Assembly: GCF_034009455.1 (NCBI RefSeq)
Contig: NZ_CP125380.1
Location: 4,229,501 to 4,293,500, forward strand
Origin: Pseudomonas sp. P5_109
GTDB lineage: Bacteria; Pseudomonadota; Gammaproteobacteria; Pseudomonadales; Pseudomonadaceae
Length of the DNA stretch: 64,000 nt
Direction of reading: 5' to 3'
Position numbers and translations under genes: made by a program. The first letter of the stretch is position 1, and every line of letters starts with the position of its first letter. This document shows, piece by piece, positions 57,241 through 64,000 of this stretch. The notes under the pieces are model-generated. The model was not told the origin of the DNA. It worked only from the letters and a program-made list of their open reading frames with translations, and did not search any database.

Positions 57241-57292
57241 ACCCGTGCCTCTCGCAGACTGATAAACCCTGCGTCAACAGACTCCAAAGCCC

Positions 57293-57309
57293 TTGGCGCA
57301 GAACTTGCT
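57293..57309 (+). promoter_or_regulatory. Sigma-54 promoter of the DszC-like gene
   Basis: TTGGCGCAGAACTTGCT: GG at 57295-57296, ten bases, GC at 57307-57308. The -12 box TTGCT is consensus and the -24 box TTGGCGC has one change. The transcript would run through the REPIN at 57344 before the start codon at 57483. Confidence 0.72.
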
Positions 57310-57343
57310 CAGCCCCTCACAACGCCCGGAAAACTCCCCCCCC

Positions 57344-57427
57344 TGTAGGAGCCGGCTTGCTGGCGATGGCGTCGACGGGATCAGCGCAAGGCTCGAAGGC
57401 CAATCGCCAGCAAGCCGGCTCCTACAG
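57344..57427. repeat. REPIN, class A
   Basis: TGTAGGAGCCGGCTTGCTGG and GCCAGCAAGCCGGCTCCTAC form an inverted pair inside the presumed leader of the DszC-like gene. Confidence 0.88.
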
Positions 57428-57482
57428 GGGACAGGTGTGATTTTTCGTGGCCATCAGCCGATCAATTATCAGAGGTACATCA

Positions 57483-58748
57483 ATGAGCAAGGTCGAACAC
57501 AACCCCGCCGGGCAACTGATCCAGGAGCAGGCTCCAATCCGCTTGCTTCAGAGCGAAGCCCAAGCCATCGCCGTGGCGAAGGAGATCGCCGTGGAGATCG
57601 CCGAAATCGCCGCTGATGCCAGTCAGAACGGTCAACTGCCCCGGCGGCAGGCGCAGCTGCTGTCCGAAAGCGGCCTGACCGCCATTGGCGTTCCCAAGGC
57701 ATTTGGCGGACTGGGTGCCTCGGTGGAAACCATCGTCGAAACCGTGCGCATCATTTCAATCGCCGACGGCGGCGTCGGTCAATTGCTGCAAATCCACAAC
57801 GTCATGCTGCGCGGGATTTTCACCGGCTACTCCGACGACATCCGCGACCGGTTGATCCGCGATGTGCTGGCCGGCAAACGTTTCGGCAACGCCTTGGCTG
57901 AAGTGGGCGGCAAGAACAAGTTTGCGCTCAAGACCCGGGTCGAACGGCGTGCCGACGGCAAGTTGATCCTCAATGGCAGCAAGTTCTACTCCACCGGTTC
58001 CTACCTGGCCGAGTGGATTTCCCTGACCGCCGCCAGCGATGACGGCGGCGCCGGCGTATTGCTCAATCGCAATGCGTCAGGCTTGACCCTGGTGGATGAC
58101 TGGGAAGCCTTCGGCCAGAAAAACTCGGTCAGCGGCACAGTGATCTTCGACAACATCGAACTCGACGAAGGCTTCGTCTCCCAGCGCAAGGGACCGATGA
58201 AGCGCACCGGCCTGACCTTCCCGCAGATTCTTCATGCCGCCATCGACACCGGCATTGCCGAAGGCGCGTTGTCGGCAGCGGTGGACTACCTCAATCACAA
58301 CGCCCGCCCCTGGGTGGAAAGCGGTGTCGACCACGCCAATCAGGAGCCGCACATCATCAAGCAGATCGGTGAATACGCCGTGGCCTTGCGTGGGGCGCAA
58401 TCACTGCTGCGTGACGCAGCGCGAGTGTTCGACCAGCACGAACTGGACCCGGACAACAAAGCGTTGCAGGACGAGCTGATTCTTTCGGTGGCCACCGCCC
58501 GCGCCCACTCCGACGCGGCCTCGCTGAAAATCTCCAGTGACATCTTCTCCCTGCTCGGTGCCAGTTCATCGCTGACCAAGTGGAACCTCGACCGCTTCTG
58601 GCGCAACGCCCGGGTCCACACCACTCACGATCCGATCCGCTGGCGCCTGCATCACGTCGGTAACTACTACCTCAATGGTGTCGATCCGGGTGAATACACC
58701 GCGATCCTCAATGCCAAGGAAAAACAGGGCGCCACCAGCCCGGCATAG
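57483..58748 (+). CDS. DszC/SfnC-like flavin-dependent monooxygenase (acyl-CoA dehydrogenase fold)
   Basis: A 421-residue protein of the acyl-CoA dehydrogenase fold. 'GLTAIGVPKAFGGLGASVET', 'GNALAEVGGKNKFAL', 'LNGSKFYSTGSYLAEW' and 'AFGQKNSVSGTVIFDNIELD' mark the flavin domain. The end 'LDRFWRNARVHTTHDPIRWRLHH' parallels DszC (dibenzothiophene monooxygenase), not the CoA enzymes. DszC and SfnC use FMNH2 and O2 to oxidise sulfur. The start follows AGAGGTACATCA; the longer frame upstream is REP-derived. It is transcribed from the sigma-54 promoter at 57293, divergently from the DszB-like gene. Confidence 0.85.
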   Translation: MSKVEHNPAGQLIQEQAPIRLLQSEAQAIAVAKEIAVEIAEIAADASQNGQLPRRQAQLLSESGLTAIGVPKAFGGLGASVETIVETVRIISIADGGVGQLLQIHNVMLRGIFTGYSDDIRDRLIRDVLAGKRFGNALAEVGGKNKFALKTRVERRADGKLILNGSKFYSTGSYLAEWISLTAASDDGGAGVLLNRNASGLTLVDDWEAFGQKNSVSGTVIFDNIELDEGFVSQRKGPMKRTGLTFPQILHAAIDTGIAEGALSAAVDYLNHNARPWVESGVDHANQEPHIIKQIGEYAVALRGAQSLLRDAARVFDQHELDPDNKALQDELILSVATARAHSDAASLKISSDIFSLLGASSSLTKWNLDRFWRNARVHTTHDPIRWRLHHVGNYYLNGVDPGEYTAILNAKEKQGATSPA

Positions 58749-58760
58749 ATCTGACGGCCC

Positions 58761-58891
58761 CCATCGCCGGCAAGCCGGCTCCTACGAGATCGAACGTCAC
58801 ACCGACCTGTAGGAGCTGGCTTGCCAGCGATGGCGTCGTCAACACCGGTACAAATCCAAAGGCCCCATCGCCGGCAAGCCGGCTCCTGCAG
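58761..58891. repeat. Class A REP cluster (three elements)
   Basis: CCATCGCCGGCAAGCCGGCT, then TGTAGGAGCTGGCTTGCCAG, then CCATCGCCGGCAAGCCGGCT again fill the gap between the DszC-like gene and the ABC exporter genes. Confidence 0.88.
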
Positions 58892-58900
58892 AGCTATTAC

Positions 58901-60682
58901 ATGATCGAAAAACATCCCCTATTACGCTGCCTGGCGATTTATCGGGAAATGCCCTGGCGCTTCGCCCTGGTGGCGGTGCTGTTCATTGCAGCGAACCTCG
59001 GGCTGGTCTGGCAACAATGGCTGATCGGACACGCGGTGAACGATGTCAGCGCCGGTCGCGCGGTGATCCGGCAAGCCGATGGCAGCCTCGACGCAAGTCT
59101 TGGCTGGTACTGGCTGTGGCTGATGCTCGCCGTCGCCCTGGGCCGTGGCGTGTTGCAGTACGCCGCGAGCGTGTTGTCGCTGGTGCTCAGCCAGGAACTG
59201 CTGACGCGCCTGCGTGAACGTATCCTGCAACAGGTACAGACACTGCACCTGGGCTACCACTGGCAACACGGCATGGGGGAAATGATCACCCGCACCACCC
59301 GTGATGCCGACAAGGTTCGCGATGCCCTGATCAGCTTCTGGCGGCAGGTGGTGGAAACGCCGCTGGTGGTACTGGCAACCGTCGGCCTGCTGGGTTGGTA
59401 CAACCCGTTGCTGGGACTGGTTCCACTCTTGCTGACGGTGTTCGGCCTGTGGATCTTTGTGCGCCAGACCGAACGTCTGGTCAGTCTCGACCGGGCCGTT
59501 GGCCAAGCCTACGACCGGGTCAACCAGGACCTCAGCGAAGGTATTGGCGGCGTGCGGGTGATCAAGTCGTTTGGCCTGGAACACCACCGCATCCAGCGTT
59601 TCGCCACGCAAGTAGCGGTGTTCGCCGACCACGCCCGCGACGCCCTCGCCTATTCCAGTTCGCGGATACCGCTGCCCCAGGCTGTCGTCGCGCTGGGGCA
59701 TGTGTGGATTCTGGTTTACGGCGCCCACCTGGTGGCAAGCGAACGGCTGGGCATCGGTGAGCTGGTCACCTCGCTGCTGATTGCCACCACCCTGGTGTTT
59801 CGCATCGAGGGCATCGGCCGCGTCATGCAGACGTTCGCCGACGCGCGCTCCAGCGCCGAGCGGATCTGGCAACTGCTGGACGAGCCGGCCGCCATCCGCA
59901 GCGGCAATGCCAGCCTGCCCGACACGCCGCTGGGCTTGAAGCTCGAGCATGTCTGCGTCAGCGCTCCCGGCGGCGGCCTGGATATCCTGCAGGACTGTTC
60001 GCTGACCCTGCAGCCGGGCGAAATCGTCGCGCTGGTCGGCGCGACCGGCACCGGCAAAAGCCTGTTGGCCAGCCTGCTGCCACGCCTGAGCGACATCAGC
60101 TCCGGGCGCCTGTCGTTGGGCTCGGACAGCGCCGGCTGGCAGGACATTCGTCAGTTGAAGCTGGACGAACTCAGGCGGCGGGTTCACGTGGTCCCCCAGG
60201 AAAGCTTTCTGTTTTCCGACACCCTCGCAACCAACCTGCGCCTGACGGCACCGCACGCCAGCGATCAACAATTGCTTCACGGGCTGCGCCTGGCCGCCGC
60301 GGAAGATGTACTCGAACGCCTGCCCCAGGGATTGGCCACGCCGCTGGGTGATCGTGGCGTGACGCTCTCTGGCGGTCAGCGCCAGCGCCTGAGCCTGGCC
60401 CGTGCGTTGCTCGGCGAGCCGGACATCCTGTGCCTGGACGATGCCACCAGCGCGCTGGATGCGATCAGCGAACGCCAGGTGCTGAACAACATTCGCCAAC
60501 TGCGTCGTGAACAGGGGCGTGCCACCACCTTGCTGGTGATCTCCAGCAAGCTCTCGACCATCCTCCTGGCGGACCGCGTGCTGATGCTTCAGGACGGCCG
60601 GATCGCTGCCAGCGGCACCCATGCCGAACTGTTGAATACCTCTCCTGATTATCGCGACCTGCTAGGGATCGACCATGGCTAA
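58901..60682 (+). CDS. ABC exporter half, MdlA-like, with degenerate ATPase site
   Basis: A 593-residue protein: six membrane helices (about residues 15-320), then an NBD with Walker A GATGTGKS (about 380-387) and signature LSGGQRQR. Walker B reads 'LCLDDATSALD', so Asp514 replaces the catalytic Glu, and the switch region reads 'ISSKLST', lacking the usual His. This is the pattern of the non-hydrolysing half of heterodimeric exporters. It overlaps the next gene by eight bases, so the two form a pair. The substrate is unknown. It lies downstream of the DszC-like gene on the same strand. Confidence 0.88.
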   Translation: MIEKHPLLRCLAIYREMPWRFALVAVLFIAANLGLVWQQWLIGHAVNDVSAGRAVIRQADGSLDASLGWYWLWLMLAVALGRGVLQYAASVLSLVLSQELLTRLRERILQQVQTLHLGYHWQHGMGEMITRTTRDADKVRDALISFWRQVVETPLVVLATVGLLGWYNPLLGLVPLLLTVFGLWIFVRQTERLVSLDRAVGQAYDRVNQDLSEGIGGVRVIKSFGLEHHRIQRFATQVAVFADHARDALAYSSSRIPLPQAVVALGHVWILVYGAHLVASERLGIGELVTSLLIATTLVFRIEGIGRVMQTFADARSSAERIWQLLDEPAAIRSGNASLPDTPLGLKLEHVCVSAPGGGLDILQDCSLTLQPGEIVALVGATGTGKSLLASLLPRLSDISSGRLSLGSDSAGWQDIRQLKLDELRRRVHVVPQESFLFSDTLATNLRLTAPHASDQQLLHGLRLAAAEDVLERLPQGLATPLGDRGVTLSGGQRQRLSLARALLGEPDILCLDDATSALDAISERQVLNNIRQLRREQGRATTLLVISSKLSTILLADRVLMLQDGRIAASGTHAELLNTSPDYRDLLGIDHG

Positions 60683-62543
60683 TCCAATCGCCGGCAAAGC
60701 CTTGAGCGATATCGAAATTGAAGAAATGCTGGCCAAGAAGACCCTCGACCGCAGCATGTTCAGTCGGCTATTACCGCTGCTGAAGCCGATTCGCCGGCAC
60801 ATTTTCGCGGTCATCGGCATTGAGCTGTTGCTGGTATTCACGGTGTTCCTGCGCCCTTGGTTCGTCCGTGAACTGCTCGACCGCGGGTTGATTCAACAGA
60901 GCGGTCACTGGTTGCTCGATGAGCGCCTGGTACTCTGGCTCGGCCTGGGGTTGGCGGCCAGTTGGCTGGGGCGTTTCCTGCTCGCCGGGGTCTCGCAGTT
61001 CGTCGCCGGCAGTGCGGCAATCCGGGTGTTGAATGACCTGCGGGTGCGGGTGTTTGCCCATGTCCAGAGCTTGAGCGTCAGTTATTTCGACCGGACCAAG
61101 GCCGGTCGGATCATTTCCCGAGTCGACCGTGATGTCGATGCCCTTGAGCCGCTGTTGATCCAGGGGCCACCGGAGTTGCTGGGCGCACTGCTGCGCTGCG
61201 GGCTGGCCTCGGTGATGCTGTGGCGAATCGATCCGCGATTTTTTCTCAGCCTCGCTGCGACGGTGCCGCTGCTGGTGCTGGCGACCTGGGGTTTCAAACG
61301 CATCTCCCAGCGCAACTGGGCCAGGGTCGCCGAGAACCGCAGCCGCTTCACCGCGCATCTGGTGGAGAGCGTCAGCGGCGCGCGCATGTTGCAGCAGTGT
61401 GCGCAACAAGCACCGAACCTGCAGCGCTATCGCGGCCTGCTCGATGACTTCAATCAGGCACTGATCCGTGGCAGCCTGCGGTCTGGCTGGTTCGCGCCCT
61501 TTACCGCGTTGCTCAGCTCGGCCGGCATGGCCGTGCTGTTGCTGGTGGGCGCCTACGGTCTGGCGCAGGCGGACGTGACCGTGGGCCAGATCGCCGAGAG
61601 TCTGTTTTATGTATTCCTGTTCCTCGGGCCATTGCAGGAGCTGTCGGACCTGTTCGAGCGCTACGCCACCGGATCGGCTTCGGCGCAACGCATCTTCCTG
61701 TTGCTCGACACGCGCGCGCAAATCAACGACAGCGCCACACCGCAACGCGTGGGCAGGGCCCGCGGCGAAGTGAGCTTTGAACAGGCGCGCTTCAGCTACG
61801 ATGCCAACAGTTCGACGCCGGTGATCAACGACCTTGACCTGCACATTCCTGCCGGTGAAGTACTGGCGATTGTCGGCCCCTCGGGCCATGGCAAGAGCAC
61901 GCTGGTGCAGTTGCTGACGCGTTTCTACGAGGTGCAATCGGGCGCCGTCAGGCTGGACGGCATTGATGTTCGCAACCTGACCCAGCATGAACTGCGGCGT
62001 AATGTCGGCGTGGTCCTGCAGGACAATGTGTTGTTCAGCGGCAGCATTCTCGACAACCTGCGCCTGGCCTCTCCCCACGCCGACGACGCGAGCCTGATTG
62101 CGGCCGCCAGGGAGCTGGGCGCGGACGAAGTGCTGGAGCGGTTGCCGCACCAATACCAGACCGAAGTCGGACCACTGGGCGGGCACCTGAGCCATGGCCA
62201 GCGACAATTGGTCTGCCTGGTGCGCGCCTACCTCGCGGACCCTGCGGTATTGGTGCTGGACGAGGCGACCTCGGCCGTCGACATCCATACCGAGCGCCGC
62301 ATCCAGCGGGCGTTTCGCCGGCTTTGCGAAGGTCGCACGGCCATCATCATCGCCCATCGCCTGGCAACCATTCGCGATGCCGATCGCATTGCGGTCATCC
62401 GCCACGGTCGCCTCGTCGAGCAAGGCCCTCACAGCCAATTGATCGATCAGGGTGGCGCTTATGCGGCGCTGTACCAGACCTACCTGCGCAGTGCCGAAGC
62501 GGGCGCCTCGATTGACGACATCGTCGCCACGGCACCGGCGTAA
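60675..62543 (+). CDS. ABC exporter half, MdlB-like, catalytic partner
   Basis: A 622-residue protein with six membrane helices (about residues 35-325) and an NBD with Walker A 'GPSGHGKST', Walker B 'VLVLDEATSAVD' (catalytic Glu present) and switch His in 'IIIAHRLATI'. Its own signature motif is altered to LSHGQ (His507). In a head-to-tail dimer this altered signature meets the degenerate Walker B of the upstream half, so both defects fall in one site and the other site is intact. The extra N-terminus 'LSDIEIEEMLAKKTLDRSMF' is a cytosolic helix. Confidence 0.88.
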   Translation: MANPIAGKALSDIEIEEMLAKKTLDRSMFSRLLPLLKPIRRHIFAVIGIELLLVFTVFLRPWFVRELLDRGLIQQSGHWLLDERLVLWLGLGLAASWLGRFLLAGVSQFVAGSAAIRVLNDLRVRVFAHVQSLSVSYFDRTKAGRIISRVDRDVDALEPLLIQGPPELLGALLRCGLASVMLWRIDPRFFLSLAATVPLLVLATWGFKRISQRNWARVAENRSRFTAHLVESVSGARMLQQCAQQAPNLQRYRGLLDDFNQALIRGSLRSGWFAPFTALLSSAGMAVLLLVGAYGLAQADVTVGQIAESLFYVFLFLGPLQELSDLFERYATGSASAQRIFLLLDTRAQINDSATPQRVGRARGEVSFEQARFSYDANSSTPVINDLDLHIPAGEVLAIVGPSGHGKSTLVQLLTRFYEVQSGAVRLDGIDVRNLTQHELRRNVGVVLQDNVLFSGSILDNLRLASPHADDASLIAAARELGADEVLERLPHQYQTEVGPLGGHLSHGQRQLVCLVRAYLADPAVLVLDEATSAVDIHTERRIQRAFRRLCEGRTAIIIAHRLATIRDADRIAVIRHGRLVEQGPHSQLIDQGGAYAALYQTYLRSAEAGASIDDIVATAPA

Positions 62544-62549
62544 TCAAGA

Positions 62550-62850
62550 CCGCCATCGCCCGTAGGAGCCGGCTTGCTGGCGATGGCAATCTCCAGAACA
62601 CCATCAAAACCCGCCTGCCGCACCCCGAACAACCATTGGCTACATCGGCGTATTCAAAATCGCCATCGCCAGCAAGCCGGCTCCTACAGAATCGCGGACA
62701 ATCCAGAACACCATCAAAACCCGCCTGCCGCACCCCGAACAACCATTGGCTACATTGGCGTATTCAAGATCGCCATCGCCAGCAAGCCGGCTCCTACAGA
62801 ATCGCGGGCAACACACATCCCCTGTAGGAGCTGGCTTGCCAGCGATGGCA
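62550..62850. repeat. Class A REP cluster with repeated linker (about 109 bp)
   Basis: Four REP elements are interleaved with a repeated linker containing AACACCATCAAAACCCGCC and CCCCGAACAACCATTG, copies of which begin near 62596, 62706 and (diverged) 62861. The linker end runs into the regulatory dyad at 62908. Confidence 0.85.
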
Positions 62851-62907
62851 ATCTCCAGAGCACAACCAAACCCGCCTGCTGCACCCCGAACAACCATTGC
62901 TGACGGA

Positions 62908-62922
62908 CTGCTGCTACAGCAG
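62908..62922. promoter_or_regulatory. Activator-site dyad CTGCT-N5-AGCAG, copy 4
   Basis: CTGCTgctacAGCAG is placed 77 bases before the -24 box at 62999. Its right flank (AGCAGCACCC) is the same as that of the copy at 57225. Confidence 0.68.
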
Positions 62923-62998
62923 CACCCCCGCCTTCACCCCCTCTCCCGTCCCCCGCCACTCCCCCGGCCCCGCTGGCCCAAACCCGGCGGGCCAACCA

Positions 62999-63015
62999 TG
63001 GCATGTCCGTTGCAA
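62999..63015 (+). promoter_or_regulatory. Sigma-54 promoter of the LLM gene at 63080
   Basis: TGGCATGTCCGTTGCAA: GG at 63000-63001, ten bases, GC at 63012-63013. The -12 box TTGCA is consensus and the -24 box TGGCAT has one change. The transcript start would fall near 63025, about 55 bases before the ATG. Confidence 0.75.
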
Positions 63016-63079
63016 CCCCCCCTGACAAGACAGCCTCGCACCTGCGCGACGTACCGCGTACTTGAATCAGGAGCAACCC

Positions 63080-64000
63080 ATGAGCACTGAGTTTTTCTGG
63101 CGCCTGCCACTGGGCACCGACGGCCCGCAACTGACCACCGACAAACACAACCGCGGCAATCCGCACTATCGCCCGGGCAACATCGCCCCGGGACGACTGC
63201 CCAATGGCGAACCGGACGACTTCACCTACATCGACTACATTGCCCAGGTCGCGAAAGCCGCAGAACTGGCAGGTTTCGAAGGCGCCTTGTTGCCCACCGG
63301 CCCGGAGCCATGGATTGCCGCAGCGGCCCTGGCCCGTGAAACCCGTCGAATCAAATTCCTGATCGCGTTCCAGGCCACCTGGACCTTGCCGGCCTATGCC
63401 GCACAACAAGCGGCCATCCTGCAGAACCTCAGCCGCGGTCGCCTGGAGTGGAACATCATCACCGGTGGCAACCCGGCCAGTCAGCGCGCCAACGGCGATT
63501 TCCTCGGACATGATCTGCGCTACAAACGCACGGGTGAATTCCTCGACATCATCCAGGGCCTTTGGCAGAACGAACGCTTCTCCTACGAAGGCGATATCTA
63601 CCAACTGGAGAACGGTGCCCTGCCCCATGGCCTGCAGAACGAGCGCAAACCCGGCGTGTACTTTTCCGGGTTCTCTGACGCCGCCCTTGATGTAGCCGCC
63701 AAACACGCCGACGTCTACCTGAACTGGGCCGAGCCCATCGACAAGCTCAAGCCGCATATCGATCGGGTACGCGAACTGGCGGACAAGCAGGGTCGTAGCG
63801 TGCGCTTTGGTCTGCGTGTCGACCTGTTCGCCCGGGAAACCGAAGAGCTGGCGTGGAAAGATTTGCGTCGCCAGTTCGACAAACTTGAAGGCAAGAGCAG
63901 CGTGGTCGCCAAGGGTTTCACCAGCGGCTCCGATTCGGTAGGTGGCGCACGGCAAACCGCCTACCACCAGAACATCGACCGCTTCGACGACCTGATCATC
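63080..64000 (+). CDS. LLM flavin monooxygenase (SsuD-like), paralogue 4, cut by window end
   Basis: An open frame of 307 codons from the ATG at 63080 (AGGAG six bases before) to the last base, with no stop, so the C-terminus is missing. 'FWRLPLGTDGPQLTTDKHNRG', 'DDFTYIDYIAQVAKAAELAG', 'GRLEWNIITGGNPASQRANG' and 'YKRTGEFLDIIQGLWQNERF' place it in the alkanesulfonate monooxygenase group. Its N-terminal region ('FTYIDYxxQxAKAAE') is closest to the gene at 40774. It has its own sigma-54 promoter and activator dyad. Confidence 0.87.
   Translation, partial: MSTEFFWRLPLGTDGPQLTTDKHNRGNPHYRPGNIAPGRLPNGEPDDFTYIDYIAQVAKAAELAGFEGALLPTGPEPWIAAAALARETRRIKFLIAFQATWTLPAYAAQQAAILQNLSRGRLEWNIITGGNPASQRANGDFLGHDLRYKRTGEFLDIIQGLWQNERFSYEGDIYQLENGALPHGLQNERKPGVYFSGFSDAALDVAAKHADVYLNWAEPIDKLKPHIDRVRELADKQGRSVRFGLRVDLFARETEELAWKDLRRQFDKLEGKSSVVAKGFTSGSDSVGGARQTAYHQNIDRFDDLII

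Noticed and set aside
58922..62438. Two long minus-strand open frames of 566 and 555 codons
   Set aside because: Both mirror the two ABC exporter genes, which carry full Walker and signature motifs.

Overview
The window looks like a chromosomal segment of a fluorescent-group Pseudomonas. The supporting signs are GC-rich coding, dense REP/REPIN repeats of three pseudomonad types together with a REP-associated transposase, and families typical of the genus: DUF2790 and DUF6124-like small proteins, a signal-bearing malate:quinone oxidoreductase, SorAB-type sulfite oxidation and an SfnR-type activator. No rRNA, tRNA, prophage, CRISPR array or replication origin was recognised.

Positions 1-16 kb hold mostly stand-alone housekeeping and accessory genes. 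They are the end of an arylsulfatase, a family-2 glycosyltransferase, sulfite dehydrogenase sorAB, mqo, a short-form ilvD, a chemoreceptor, a DUF2238 membrane protein, a divergent AraC regulator and AhpD-like pair, and a polyamine-type binding protein with an FAD amine oxidase and a LysR regulator. A six-fold 133-bp hybrid REP tandem array follows (16.1-17.0 kb). Positions 17-25 kb hold tctCBA (tricarboxylate uptake), a DUF2790 gene with a metal-type two-component system, and a large MscS-family channel. After a second REP array (25.3-26.3 kb), 26-32 kb carries an aldehyde dehydrogenase and cytochrome c divergent from an outer-membrane channel and a chemoreceptor. Positions 32.5-36.1 kb hold a compact permease / PLP enzyme / kinase operon that resembles an amino-alcohol kinase plus phospholyase route.

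Positions 37-64 kb form one large organosulfur-scavenging island. It contains a sigma-54 activator (SfnR-like), a sulfonate-type binding protein, a secreted lipase-like hydrolase, four SsuD/LLM flavin monooxygenases (the last cut by the window end), two paralogous Tat-lipoprotein peptide-type binding proteins, a TonB-dependent receptor, and a complete Dpp-like ABC importer. It also contains a class II aldolase, a protein carrying the catalytic Cys-His-Arg of the desulfinase DszB, a DszC/SfnC-like flavin monooxygenase and a heterodimeric ABC exporter. Four sigma-54 (-24/-12) promoters and four copies of the dyad CTGCT-N5-AGCAG sit in front of its transcription units. This suggests a single sulfur-starvation regulon run by the SfnR-like activator.

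The inferred logic is as follows. Organosulfur compounds cross the outer membrane through the TonB receptor and the inner membrane through the Dpp-like importer and possibly an SsuBC partner elsewhere. Flavin monooxygenases (LLM and DszC types) oxidise the sulfur, and the DszB-like enzyme or SsuD-type reactions release sulfite. Sulfite is assimilated, or its excess is oxidised by SorAB at the far end of the window. The DszB-like gene would probably be labelled an ABC substrate-binding protein by routine annotation, and it is the most interesting item here.
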